Below, one piece after another: positions 35,831 through 47,267 of a stretch of DNA of 64,000 nt. Below the pieces are notes generated by a model. That model was not told the DNA's origin and did no database searches. It was given only the letters and a program-made list of their open reading frames with translations. Source of the stretch: Takakia lepidozioides (Eukaryota; Streptophyta; Takakiopsida; Takakiales; Takakiaceae). Each line of letters begins with the position of its first letter. The stretch's first letter is position 1. The DNA lies in contig CM060733.1 of NCBI GenBank assembly GCA_030704615.1, positions 50,034,001-50,098,000 on the forward strand. Direction: 5' to 3'. A program made the position numbers and the translations under genes.

Positions 35831-36054
35831 CATGGACCTTTCACCTTTTTCCACAAAGGTAAAATTGAAACACGGACTGCCAAGCCAAGCTGACTCTCCC
35901 AAGATAACAGGAGCCAAGAGCCCATTGCGGTTGCGGTGCAGGTTGCACTTCGCCCCGCATCAGTAGCTCAATACAAAGCCTCCATCCCACGCCCTATCCT
36001 GCGATCCTCGCATTCCATGACACAACACCTCGATACTAAGAAACCGCGCAGGAG

Positions 36055-36088
<34 letters not shown>

Positions 36089-36378
36089 GGCCCTCTAATG
36101 GGCAACCCTATAAGCAACTTTTTAAGAAAAAAATTAACCTTTTGGCTACCAGGCTTCACACTAGGAGCCATTCCAACGACTGTTTGGTGGTGAGCTCGCG
36201 CTGGTCAACCATCGTTGCCCAACCTTCCGTCTAGTGCGGAGCCATGCAGTCATGACGAAGTCTACCAACGTAGTCACCCAGAGGACTACGTAGTCACGCA
36301 GTCATTTCAACGACTACGTGAAGCCCCATTTGGTCCAAAAATACAGGGAAGTCATGGTCAAAGTCAGGAAAACCATGA
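35831..36378. other. Unassigned, with a 30-base poly-A run
   Basis: The A-run at 36,055-36,084 could be a retroposon tail or an assembly-sensitive spot. Near 36,195-36,400 the words TAGTCA and ACTACG recur on both strands just beyond the truncated integrase of the gypsy element. No gene seen. Confidence 0.35.
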
Positions 36379-37746
36379 CTACCGCGGCCTCGTAGTCAGA
36401 TATACCGCGTTCTCTTGTAGTGAATCCGGCTCTCGGTCAAAGAGAAGGAAATATGGTAAGAAGGAGGCAAGTGATGCTTGCTTGCTAAACTTGTAGCCCA
36501 TGGCTAACCAAGGTACCTGAAGATCCCAATCTCCTAGGTGTCCCTTTTGCAAGCCATACTTGCGCAAACCCCTCTTCACTGTCTGCACCACTCTCTCTGC
36601 CAAGCCATCGGCCTCAGGATGGTCCCGAGAAGTGGTATGGTGGTCTATCAAGGCTTTATCATACAAAGCCTGAAACTCCCCCAAGAACTCTCTCCCTTGG
36701 TCCGTGAGTACCTCAGTTGGAGCACCGAATCGGCTAAGCACACGATCCAAGAACGCATACGCAGCCCCCTCACTAGCCTTATTAGGCAATGGAACCAACT
36801 CAATCCACTTGGAGAAGTGCTTCACCATCACCAACACATATCTGTGGTGGCGCATTGTCAGTGGCAACGGTCCTGCGAAGTCAAGACTCCACCTATAGCC
36901 CAATCTCATGATGGGTAATGGATGCAACTATGGTGTAGGCACATTGAATGAAGCACGCACCCTATCACACACCATGCACCTAGCCACGAACTGTTGCATC
37001 TTTGTGTGCATACCACGCCACCAATACTGCCCCTGCAGTAAACTATGAGTGCGTCGCACTCCAAAATGTCCCAACTCCTCATGGGCATGCCGCACTAACC
37101 GTGCACGCTGTGTTGGGTGAGGCACGATCCTCACCTGACCATCCTTCCACACTCGAAGCAGGTGTATCTCCTCCCACTTGAACCTCTTGGCTCGTTGCAG
37201 GAACTGATCCCTCTCCTTGGCAGTCACACTAGCTGCCGTATCTCCAGTGCGGAGGTAGTCCAACACAACCGAATCCTCATGTATATCTCTGGCACCACCT
37301 GGCTCACACTAGTCTCAGGGTCCTCAGACACTCCGTCTACACTCATCCCTGGTGTAGGTCCAACCTGACCTCCCGATGCCAAGATACACAAAAATGCAGA
37401 TGCATGTCATCCCGCCACCATCTCCTCGTCCGTCTCACCATGCCACCGAGCTCAAAGTGTCATACTACTGGCTCGTGCATGGATTGCGACTCAATCCATC
37501 CGCATCCCTATTGACCAAACCCGGTCGATGCACAACCTGAAAGTCATCCTCCTGGAGTATAAGTGCCCATCGTGCAAGCTTCCTCGTAAGCTTGTCTGAC
37601 TCCATCAACCACTTAAGTGGCTGGTGATCCGTGACAAGGGTGAAGAGATTGTTGTATAGATAGCACCTGAAGTGTGCCACGGCCCATACTGCAGCTAAGC
37701 ACTCTCCTTCATATGAGCTATACTTAGCCTCCGCAGTGTTGCTCAA
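36379..37746 (-). pseudogene. RNase H and integrase of the methyltransferase-bearing gypsy
   Basis: RNase H: SSYEGECLAAVWAVAHFR, TLVTDHQPLKWLM, VVHRPGLVNRDADGLSR (37,746-37,465). Integrase zinc domain: HAHEELGHFGVRRTH and CMVCDR (37,266-36,928). Catalytic core: WSLDFAGPLP, VLTDQGREF and DGLAERVVQTVKRGLRKYG (36,927-36,379), giving the D-D-E triad. The frame ends soon after the core; the DNA-binding tail is absent. An independent copy of such a tail with a PHD remnant lies at 11.2-11.8 kb. Confidence 0.85.
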
Positions 37747-38237
37747 GCGGCTAGCATAAAGCCACTACGAACTCTCTTCCCTCATCATCCACCTATGTGA
37801 GCACCGCTCCAAGCCCCAGCATGCTCCAATCCGTATGCAGCTGAAAGGGGTGCCCCTTGATAGGTCGTCTCAAGATGGGCGCCGAGGTCAACCTCGCCTT
37901 GAGCTCTTGAGAAGCTCGCTTGAAAATCTTCCCACTGCCACTGCTGGTCTACCTAGGTCAGCTTGGTTAGAGCCTTTGCAATAGCACTAAATCCCTTGAC
38001 AAACCGTCTATAATAGTTCGCCAACCCCATGAAAGCTCGAACTCGGCTCACATCCGTGGGGCATGGAATCTGTGCGATGGCCTCTACCTTAGTCTGCTGT
38101 ACCCCCAATCCTCCAGGATATATCATGTGGCCTAGATACTCAATCTAGTTATGGAAGAACTTGCACTTCCTCGGATATAATTTCAATCCGTGCGCCCTCA
38201 AGCGCTCAAACACCACCTGAAGGTGTCTCTCGTGCTC

Positions 38238-38968
38238 CTACACCGTAACACTAAAGATGATGATGTTATCTATGTAGCACCGAGCAAAATCCACCCCTGC
38301 TAGAATCTTGTCCATGACTCTCTGGAACTTTGCAGGAGCATTCTTAAGCCCAAATGGTAAGAACCGCCACTGATATAGGCAATCTTTCCCGTGCTCATTG
38401 TTCCCCCAGAATATTGTATTCTGCTTGTCCGCCTCCTTGATCGGCAACTGGTGATCCGGACCGCAAGTCCAAAGTGCTAAAGACCTTGGCATGCCCAATG
38501 GCATCAAAGATCTCCTCCAGTGTGGGCATGATATACTTTATCGGACTTGGTTTGACAATTTACAGGTCGGTAATCACCGCACATACGTCTCTTCGTCCAA
38601 TTGCCATAGACATCTTTCTTGGCTGGCATCACTGTGGCTGAAGCATACTCTCCACGAGAGAGCTCCACCAAACCAGCCTCCCAGAGGTCTTGAGTCCTCA
38701 TCTGAATCAAGGACCTCTCCATGTCACTGTATTTATAGGGTCTCCAAAAGATTGGTGTGTCAGTGGCCAACTCAATACAAATTTCCTGACCCTTCAGTGC
38801 TCCCAAATCCTTCAAACTGAAGGCAAAGCAATTCATGTATGCCCTCAGGAACCGCCGCATACGTCGTCTCTCTCCTTTAGTTACAATGGGTCCAATGTCA
38901 GACTCCCAATTGTCCTCTGTAACTGCAACCTTAAGTCCAGCAGACTTAGAGGTAGATGACACGTCCAA
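38238..38968 (-). pseudogene. Reverse transcriptase of the methyltransferase-bearing gypsy
   Basis: Entry region WRPYKYSDMERSLIQMR, EYASATVMPAKKD and MCGDYRPVNCQTKSD; a frame change; then LPIKEADKQNTIFWG, YQWRFLPFGLKNAPAKF and the active-site line RCYIDNIIIFS. The usual YxDD is YIDN here, a loss of one catalytic aspartate. Confidence 0.85.
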
Positions 38969-39263
38969 TGGTTGCTATGTTGCAACCTCTTGAGCAGTAC
39001 TCCCTACTTGCTCAGTCAATGACAAGGCCTCATCCTGCCCCATCATCTCATCCTTGAGGACCTCCTCAACCCGAGAAGGATCCCCAACCTCATCCATCAT
39101 CACCGCCTTGACTGCCAATTCCCTCTGAACCTCGAGCACATCCCACGTGCGCCATGGATGTCTGCACCATGTGGTCCTCATCGGCTTGCCCCCACTCACT
39201 GCCTGTACTGTCTCGGTAGGCAGAGAAACCATCGAGGGGAGTGTACTCCGCACTCTGCATTGC

Positions 39264-40330
39264 TTAGCTTGCCAAGCTCATAACCCAGGTCAAGCAATTG
39301 GGATCCATCGCTTGCCCCAACACCTGACGATGTGATGCCTCAGAAAGAGAAGGCATCGCCGTGGGCCCAGTGGAAAAACCCATCGCCCGCTCATGCTCGT
39401 CAGCATTAGGCTCCACTAACTGCTGCAACTGAGCATCCCATAGGAGGCCAGGTCCACTATCCCAAAAAGCATGTGACCCAGGAAAGTTGAGCAGTACAGG
39501 TAGTGCTGCTCGTGGTTGCCCCACCTTGTTGACCACTGCCAAAGATGAACGGTCATCGTGTCTCACACGCTGAGACTGCCTCAGTTTCCAAGATGTTATC
39601 TACTGTCAGATGTGCTGGCCGCTGCACCCCATCAAATGCACGCTTGAGCAGTTTGGGTGGCATCAAGTTAGTCCACCATAGCCGTGAACGATGAGCCCGT
39701 GACCCCACTGCAGCTACATCCAGCAACATTGTTGACCCAAGCTACGACCGGACTTGATGCACACTGGCCATCACCCTGGCCCGAGAATCGCCCATCAGTG
39801 GCACATTCTCCAAGATGTATGCTAGAGATACAGCTTGATGAAGCTATAAGTGGCGCAAAACCTGCACCATCTCCCAAAACAGACCCGACCACGAGTCTCG
39901 CAATCCATTGTCATGCTCGGCTGATGAATGCCCTTGGCAAGGCCAACCTGCCACTACCAAGTGAATGGAGCCAACCCGCTCAAAATCCTCCGCCCCCATC
40001 AAAGAAATGTCTGCTGGCAAGGCCTGCTGATATCCACTTGTAGACACTGACCACAACTCAGGGTACTGCTGCACCAACTGAGCAACATGGAAAAGTGAGA
40101 CGCGTCATGCAGTCTCATCTTTCTCCACATACAGGTAAAGCCGAACCCGTACGTGCCTGTAGAACAGCAGCCAATCCGGTGCCGATCCCGCCAAACAAGT
40201 CCAGAAGGCAAATGCTTTCATCCGGACACTGCCACACAATAGGTGTGGTGTCCAAGGGTGACAACTGAGGTGGTCCTGGTGCAATCCCCGCACTCTCCTC
40301 CTCTCCTGATGGTACAAACTCCTCTACCCA
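39264..40330 (-). pseudogene. C5 cytosine DNA methyltransferase inside the gypsy pol region
   Basis: All main C5-methyltransferase motifs appear in canonical, non-permuted order across three frames: motif I LLDLFGGIGTGLAAVL (about 40,204); LYLYVEKDETA (II, SAM-binding acid); motif IV VAGWPCQGHS with the catalytic PCQ (about 39,940); motif VI ILENVPLMGDSR (about 39,810); motif VIII GSRAHRSRLWWTN (about 39,690); then DEHERAMGFSTGPT and HRQVLGQAMDPNCLTW (IX/X, near 39,290). The closest flavour by eye is DNMT3/DRM (AHR-R-W block), and the order rules out the permuted DRM type. Frameshifts and a TAG show this copy is dead. An active relative could methylate new insertions or host DNA. Confidence 0.85.
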
Positions 40331-40565
40331 CCCGTCGATCAGCAACCCGCTGCAAATCCTTGATCGTGCCCCACAATGGAGTCTGAGCAACCATGGCAGG
40401 CAACTCCGCCATACCATACATGTCATCCTGCTCTCTCGGAGATGACATATATCTTTTGAATGAGCATTGCCTCAAGCAACTCTCCAGGCCAACTCACTGC
40501 AGCTGTGAATGCTGCCAGTGTCGGCATCTTGCTTTGCTGGGCAACCGCAACTCCTCCTGTGAACG

Positions 40566-40928
40566 TCACAAGGAGCTACACACGCCGGCCGGCCGGCCCT
40601 CCCCTGACTGCCATCTAGGCCTATAAGAAGCTGACTCTTCCCAAAAATCCAGGGTGAAGCCCATGGGGTACAACACTGCTCCACCAACCAGGACATCGTA
40701 TGAGACCGTGTCTATCACAATGGCCTTGGTTCTCATCACTGAGCCATCTGTAGGATGATACGGCTGTAGTCTGATGTTTAACTCACGCCGTGTCATGCCC
40801 CAAACCTGCTTTGATCCTCCCAGAGATGTCTGTATCTGGAAAGGGCAAGGCTCCATGTCTGCCTCCATGAGGCCCAAACCTGCAATAGCAGCTCTGCCCA
40901 ACATCAATGGCTGAGCTCCTGAGTCCAA
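40566..40928 (-). pseudogene. Retroviral-type aspartic protease of the gypsy element
   Basis: Catalytic motif MDSGAQPLMLGR at the start (D-S-G), then GMTRRELNIRLQP and YDVLVGGAVLYPMGF, a conserved block in this gypsy group. The protease would cleave the gag-pol polyprotein. It sits directly upstream of the methyltransferase region. Confidence 0.75.
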
Positions 40929-41399
40929 CTAGACTCGCAGTGGCCGGTACTTCTTCACTCAAACAGAAAATGTCATCCTGGTTGTCTAACATGACAACCC
41001 CAGGTGTTACCATGGCGCGCTCAATGGCTGGCCTAGCTGGCAGCTCCATCTCCCTGGTTGCTGCAGCTTGCCATGGCGCCGCCGTGGTAGTCTTGACCCT
41101 CAAATCCGAGGATCTCTCCAGCACTACACCTCCCACTATCTTCGCAGAAGATGAAGTAACCTCCCCACTCTCACAGAGTGTAACTGCCAGCCTGAACACC
41201 TCAGCTAGTCTTACCGGCATCGCAATCATGGTAGCCGAGAACAATGGAGCCTAGCACACAGTTGTGGCCGCCCCCAGCAGCACACTAGCTGCCGTAGCCT
41301 TGGCAACACTAGGTAGTAGTGCTACACGTGTAGCTCTCCCCAATGGCACAGTAAGCTCCGCCTCGATAGTAGTTGGGCGAGAACTAGGTGCCATGGACG

Positions 41400-41940
41400 A
41401 CGTCGACACTATCTCCGCCATTGTGAATGACTGAGGAAGCCTAGCCTGTCGGCTTGCTCCCCTCGTTGTGGATCCAACTCCACCTCTGTACCTTGTGGCT
41501 CAGGAACTCGTGCTGCTCCTCGAGTCACGGCAACAGCAGACTCCACCTGCACTAGTGGTGGTGCTGCCCCGCACATAGTGGTAGTGGTAGTGGTGCCCCA
41601 TCCATAGTGGTAGTGGTAGTGGCACCTCTCACTAGTGGTATTGGTGGCCCACACATAGTGGTAGTGGTAGTGGTAGTGGCACCCCTCACTAGTGGTAGTG
41701 CTGCCCCGCACATGAATCCCATGCCTCCCATGTCTCCTTCCTTAGGAGCAGGAGGTGGACCATCCGGCCTTGGAGCTGGTACCATCTGAGCTGTGGCCAT
41801 GGCAGCAAGCCTCTGCTCTAGCTGCTGAAGTTGGTTGGCCATGCCTTGGTCAATACCCTGACCTCCACTTCTTTGGCCATGCTGAGCTTGCCCTAAGTCC
41901 ACTGCGACAATGTCTTCAAACACCAAATGATGGGCCATTT
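41400..41940 (-). pseudogene. gag-like region with CCACTAC low-complexity
   Basis: Starts MAHHLVFEDIVAVDLGQAQ and continues with a glutamine-rich helix (MANQLQQLEQRLAAMATAQ) that could be a coiled coil. It then runs into a CACTAC-type microsatellite encoding threonine runs. No zinc knuckle is visible. Assigned to gag by position only. Confidence 0.45.
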
Positions 41941-42275
41941 TCTTGCAAAGATCTTTACTGGAAGAATGAGAGTCGCTCTGGATACATGGGCACTCAAGTG
42001 CGCGTCTAGACGGCCTGTTTTTCCTGGGAGAGAGTGGGCGACTTTGTACTTGGAGATGAGAGTAGAGACGGGTGTTCCACCCAATTTTACATAAATATGC
42101 ACGTTCACGCGAAGCCTAGAACGAGAACAACTCCAAGAGCTAACACATATCTAACCTATGTCATGTCTTTACCATATTTCCGCACTTCCAGTTTCTTCCT
42201 GTGCTTGCGTCCTATGTACATGTTGATGTAGATAGGGTTCGTACTATCTTACATGCTTGCAGAACTCCAACTCCA

Positions 42276-44843
42276 TGGGTATCGATGACATATTCCAATA
42301 CGACCTTGTCCAGGTAGTGTTGCTATGGTCCAGAGGACAAGCGCACCAACAATGTGAGTATGAGGGATCTTAAGGTCAAGCGAGGAGGTCCAAACGTCGG
42401 GGCTAGAACCAGTAATCCTCACAAAGGTCCAAGACGAAAGAAAAGCGAATACGGCGAGTCATACAAGTGTGGTTGTCTCTGTTCTTTCAAAGTCTCACAA
42501 TGTTTTCTTGCTCCAGACATTGGAGTCATCACATATTATAACAACATGCAACACCTGGATGTGTCCGGAAAACCCTCTCATGGCGGGTATGCCCAGAGTC
42601 AGTTCAACCGATATGCCTATGCTCCACATATTAGCGAGGAACTGAAAAATGGATCATGGAATGCTTGTCCCGAGGCCTGAGTGTCGCGCAAGTCATGATT
42701 GAACATAAGGAGCACATCATGCACAAAACTGGCTTGGGAGAAGCATGGACACGCGACAACTTTCTCCTCGAGCAAGATGTCTGAAACCTCGCTGAAAAAC
42801 GAGCCTGGCAGGGCAGACCTTCAAAAAACACGCGGACGATGCACAATCCGTACGTATGTGGAGAGATCAGAACCTGAACTCGGTGTTCTTCTATCAAGAT
42901 GAATCATTGGCGCCCACATTTCAACATTTTGATGGAGATTTTACCTTCACCATTGGTATTCAGACTCCATGGCAGCGGCACAAGATGTTGGACTTGGGCG
43001 ATGCGCGCATCGTAGCTTGCGATGCGACATTTGGAACTAACCATCACAAGGTCTGCCATCGACCCTCTCCACGGGGTTCTGGGAGCATGATAGCCTAGTT
43101 CATTGCCTGTTAGTCTCATTGTGGGTGCCCTTTTCATCCTCAATTCCGACAAACCCAACTGTTCCAGTAGACCATGCTCCAGTAGACCTTGTTCCAGAAG
43201 ACCATGTGTTCCAATAGACCCTGTTGGTAGGATTAGAACTGTGTTTATGCCGGGCAATGATTGGATCCATTGGTCCACTGCCCTCACTGTCTGCTAATTG
43301 TGAAATGACGTTTCATGCACTTCCCCTTGTACACATTAATGGGGTTCGACCAATGGTTGAACGGAATTCGAGCTGCATACATATTGTCAGCACGCAACCG
43401 AACATCAGACCTCATCCCGTGGATGTCAGCATTGCGTGATTCCCTCCTAGCAAAAAAGCCCAGCTGGCGTCCGAATGCCTTCATTGTGGATGATGCTGAA
43501 GTAGAAATCAATGTAATCCGGTATGCCACAGATTTTATTGTGCTCTCTGGTATCCTGTGTGGTCTGCTCCATGGTCCGCAGTATGGTCTGTTATATGGTC
43601 TATTTGGTGGTCCGCCCGATGTCCAACGCCATTCTGACTATGTGGTCCGTGCAGGTCTGTTTTCGCATGAATAAGCATTTTCTTCTGCCTTTGGCATGTG
43701 CGCAAGGCCTGGGTCAAGCGATCATGCCAGAAAATTAGTGATCCGGGAACAGCCTCAAAATTGTTGGCAGATATGGGAGACCTTATGTACTGCAGAGGTG
43801 GACCTCATAAAGAAGACGAATGGGTAAAGAAAAAATTGAGGGCAATGAAAAAGAAATATCCTGCAGGTCATTTGTTTCTCCACTACATTCATGTGTACTG
43901 GGTTCCCAAGATTGCGATGTGGTGTACGGCTGCCCGAAACATTCCACATGCAAGCCAAGATACGAATGCAAGCATTGAGGCATATCACGGTAACTTAAAG
44001 GCGAGACTGAATATGGGCAAAGGGAAAATGACGGGTTGGAGAGCCGACTGGCTCATATGGGAGTTGACAGGGCGTGTTCTTATCCACTACTGGTACTCCA
44101 TTCATCTAAAGTCGCATGGGTTCATTTGCAATGATAAACAAGAAAAGTACATTTCCAGTGCAATATGTGCAGCCCGTGACATACCTCTGTCGCGTATAAC
44201 TTTGTCGAGCGGACCTGGCCAGCCAGCTTATGTCATCAGTTCCTCTGATCCAAACACTACCTACATGGTGCACAATCCCGAGTCGCAGTGGGCCTGCTGC
44301 ACATGCCCGTGGGCCCTGAAAGGGAATATGTGCAAGCACCAGGTTCGGGTCATAAAGTTGCTAAAACCAGACCTCCAAGACGGACTGATTGTCCGTATAT
44401 GCGGCACCCACCTCGGCACTGTTCATGGCGGATTGGTGAACCTGGACTCGCACGAGGACATGGGAGCATGCGATTTTGAAAGCGGACAGGAAAATGTGCT
44501 CCCAAACGCAACCCCTGCCACCGCGGAGTCATTCCTCACTCTAGACCTGTTGGAAGCAATTTTAAGGGGGAGATCAATGAGTTGCTCGACCAAGTACGCA
44601 ACGATGCATACCTTATACACCATTGCTTCTCACAGTGCATGTTTGTCAAGGACAGATTCAAGACATCCTCGTCAAGCAAGCATCTGGCATGTTGCACCCA
44701 ACTGTAGCACGAGCGTTCAATTGTGTAAAAAACAACAACAATATGTCCTTGAAGAGGAAAGAAGATTTTGTGGAACATTTTTAAATGCGTACGAAAATGA
44801 AACTAAACGGTGTCAAACGGGTGTCTGCCCTTCCCTCTGTTAG
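42276..44843 (+). pseudogene. MULE transposase with zinc-binding N-terminus and SWIM finger
   Basis: A possible N-terminal helix starts MGIDDIFQYDLVQ (42,276). Next: KCGCLCSFKVSQ, a WRKY/FAR1-like DNA-binding cysteine motif; a 1-nt frameshift near 42,647; ECLSRGLSVAQVMIEHK; a TGA near 42,781; the first catalytic block RIVACDATFGTNHHK (to 43,050); FPLYTLMGFDQWLNGIRAAY; second acid block AFIVDDAEVEINVI; after an intron at 43,521-43,675 (GT-AG, phase 2), FFCLWHVRKAWVKRSCQ; the third block QDTNASIEAYHGNLK; and a SWIM finger CCTCPWALKGNMCKHQ (about 44,300). The three acidic residues fit the MULE DDE triad. The 3' half (43,698-44,843) is a clean 381-codon frame. Damage upstream makes this copy inactive. 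Confidence 0.8.
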
Positions 44844-44939
44844 CCATATTTACTCAGCTCTGAGGCGGGTGTCTCATCGTCCAGAACTGAGAAAGAGAGA
44901 CATTTGACTATCATTTGTAGAAACAATAAAACAAACAAC

Positions 44940-45640
44940 TCACCTGTATAGTAGACCAACGCAGCAGACCATGCTTGGGATACCATCTGCCAAACCCTTT
45001 CCATTACAAAGCATTGATGAGGGACATGCAGTATAGTAGACCACGGAATAAAGTAGACTAATGAAGTTACGCAGCCAAATCGGAGTAGTAGACCATGGTA
45101 GAACCCACACAGTAGACAAGGAAATGCTGTATACAATGATCGTAGACTGAAGGGAGTGGACCAATAATGCAACCGACAGACCAATGAAGCAGAAGACCAG
45201 CTCAGGCATTGCACAAATGAAGTACAATCGACAGACTAAAGTCACAATCCACAGACCTAAGTAAAGCAGTAGACCAAGACAAATGTGTGACCACCATGTG
45301 TGTAAACCACTGTGTCAGACCATGGTTGTCTGGAAACCAAGACAACAGAACACGGAAGGCAGTACACCATTAAACACCAAGACATTAGACCATGCGAACG
45401 AGTACACCAACAACCCAATTTGCAGACCAACCCAATCGGCAGACCTGAGCACTACACCAAGACCTAACATGCAGAATGGAGTACACCAACGACAAGACAA
45501 CAGACCAATGAAGCGCGACAACGACAGAAGTCAAGGACTAGACCACACCTAATATCGACAGACCTTCAGACCTAAAAACCTACAGACAGACAAACCTGCA
45601 GACGTTCCGTAAGCACACCAGCATGGCGGCAGACCAATGA
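44940..45640. repeat. AGACCA motif array of element 3
   Basis: About thirty copies of AGACCA or close variants, commonly as GTAGACCA, CAGACCAATGAAGC or AGTACACCAA, fill the gap between the convergent gene ends. The same motif also clusters at 43,160-43,220 and, as TGGTCTG, at 43,555-43,620 (the latter inside the transposase intron), and near 46,281-46,345 in the ULP1 gene, apparently within an intron. Exons with clear protein similarity lack it. Confidence 0.8.
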
Positions 45641-45732
45641 AATGTTGAACCGACCATTTCAAAATCCGACCACTATTGTACACCGTACAAAACTACAGAG
45701 CAATCCATTGGAGCACCGAAATGGCAAGTCTT

Positions 45733-46555
45733 TCATTTATTGCCAGGCCTAGGAGAAACAACCCGCACATTAGAAGAGTCTGACATGTCCGACAACCTTC
45801 TAGATGACAACTGCCTCTCTACAACTACATTCTCCATAGTAGTAAGTGCTTTCAAAATGTACTCCACACACTTTACACGTTGCCTACAAGCATATCGGAA
45901 TGTAAACCACTTAGAAGTAAAAGGCTTTTCTCTCTCCGCCCTATTAGCTTTGCCGCGATCGCCCTTTAGCCAATCATAGATCCCCTCGATAAACGACATG
46001 ACGTAAAAGCCACATTCCCACAAGAAGGGCTGTTGCGGCACATCTGCGACATTAAACGAGAATGCAATGGCCTCGTTTCACTCCGGGCTCATGTGCTTCA
46101 AACCAAAGCATTCTCCATACAATCTTTTTATCCAGGGTAGTATCTCCAAAATGGTGTGCAACTCCTTGATGGAGTTGAGATGAATGAACACACGTTTGAC
46201 CCGGTCAATAATCACAAGACTCCAATGAGATCTGCCACATCGCACGAACAGACGTATCACCAGAGGGGACAAAAACACCCATTGACAGACATACTGGTAG
46301 ACCCATTGGCAGACCCACGGTGGACCCATGGGCAGACACATTGACAGACCCACTCGTATAGTCAGTGACAGAACCTCATAGAACCTACACCACAACTAAA
46401 ACAATCGGTCTGTAGCCTCGGATTCTTGTTTCTCTAAGGCTTTCAGGTCGTCCGTGGCAATACTGCACTCAAAAGCTGGGTCGTTTTCAAAAAAGTACAG
46501 CATTGCCTTTCCACTCGTGATATGTGCAGCGAAAGTGGAGCCAACTCGTGCAGTG
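45733..46555 (-). pseudogene. ULP1-like cysteine protease (C48) of element 3
   Basis: In minus order: an exon ending FFENDPAFECSIATDDLKAL (about 46,540-46,400), a stretch with AGACCCA repeats that is probably intron, then RSHWSLVIIDRVKRVFIHLNS with the catalytic His, an in-frame TGA after HMSPE, and VPQQPFLWECGFYVMSF with the oxyanion Gln and catalytic Cys. The acid normally at HLDS is Asn (HLNS). ULP1 enzymes remove SUMO from proteins; MULE-borne copies have unknown roles. The 5' end is lost at the LTR insertion at 46,560. Confidence 0.78.
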
Positions 46556-46559
46556 AACC

Positions 46560-47208
46560 TGTCACGGACATAGCCCAGAGGAACTTACCAGGAGTACTAC
46601 CAGAAGTTATCATGTTACCACGTTACCAAAAATTACCATGACTTACCATGATTTACCATGATCTACCATGATTTATCATTACTTACCAAGTTACCAGGAG
46701 TTTACCAAATTAGTAAGAGTAACTTGGGAAACTGCTAAGGAAGCTTCCTTTGGAGGAAACTTCTCCATCAAGATACCTCTTTTGTTTAAGGAAGCTTCTC
46801 CATCAAGAAACCTTTGTTTAATCTTGGAAACTTCTCCAGCAAGAAACCTCCATAGGGGAAGCTTCTTAGGGAAGCTTCTTAGTAGCCAGTATATATAGAA
46901 GGCGAGACTACATACTCTTCAGTCTCGCCAACACCAGTTCAAGCTACTCTTGTTTCAGTTTCCAGTACTCTAGTCCAGTTCCCAATACTCTAGCCAGTTT
47001 CTAGTATTTGGTACTCCAGTCCAGTTTCCAGCATTCCAGTATTGAAGTCGTGTTCCAATATCTTGTACTCTTGTTCATTGTTATAAAGATCATCTTGATT
47101 TCTATTTATTCATCATGCATTCGGTCACACCGACCTTCATTTCTTGTCTAGTCTTGTACCTCTAGTCTAATCTCTTGTTTATGTTCAAACATGTTCTCGT
47201 CATTGACA
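46560..47208 (+). repeat. 5' LTR
   Basis: About 649 bases bounded by TGTCACGG at the left and TGACA at the right, an inverted TGTCA...TGACA pair as expected for LTR ends. Downstream GTTTGGCGAGAG may be the primer-binding region. A TTACCATGA-type short repeat lies near 46,620-46,690, and a TATA-like TATATATAG near 46,893 precedes the likely transcription start. Confidence 0.65.
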
Positions 47209-47267
47209 GTTTGGCGAGAGTAAAGTTTGTTCCTTAGTTAGTTAAGATAGAAGGCACATTTGCGGAA

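Larger units (their letters stand above)
36379..41940 (-). mobile_element. Ty3/gypsy retrotransposon carrying a C5 DNA methyltransferase
   Basis: Minus-strand order from high coordinate: gag-like N-terminus (41.9-41.4 kb), retropepsin (40.9-40.6), cytosine-5 DNA methyltransferase (40.3-39.3), reverse transcriptase (39.0-38.2), RNase H (37.7-37.5), integrase (37.3-36.4). Many frame changes and stops show it is old. No LTRs were seen; the integrase ends before its usual C-terminal tail, so the 3' end is truncated. Confidence 0.85.
42276..46559. mobile_element. Element 3: MULE with transposase, ULP1 protease and AGACCA motif array
   Basis: A plus-strand MULE transposase and a minus-strand ULP1-type protease face each other tail to tail, with a dense AGACCA array between them. 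MULEs with ULP1 genes are known in plants. The right side is cut by the LTR of the next gypsy element at 46,560. Terminal inverted repeats not located. Confidence 0.75.

Noticed and set aside
36055-36084. Poly-A run as the tail of a LINE or processed gene
   Set aside because: No reverse transcriptase, no tRNA-like head and no target duplication were seen beside it.
41552-41789. Threonine- or valine-rich short proteins
   Set aside because: They are translations of a CACTAC/GTAGTG microsatellite inside the gypsy gag-like region.
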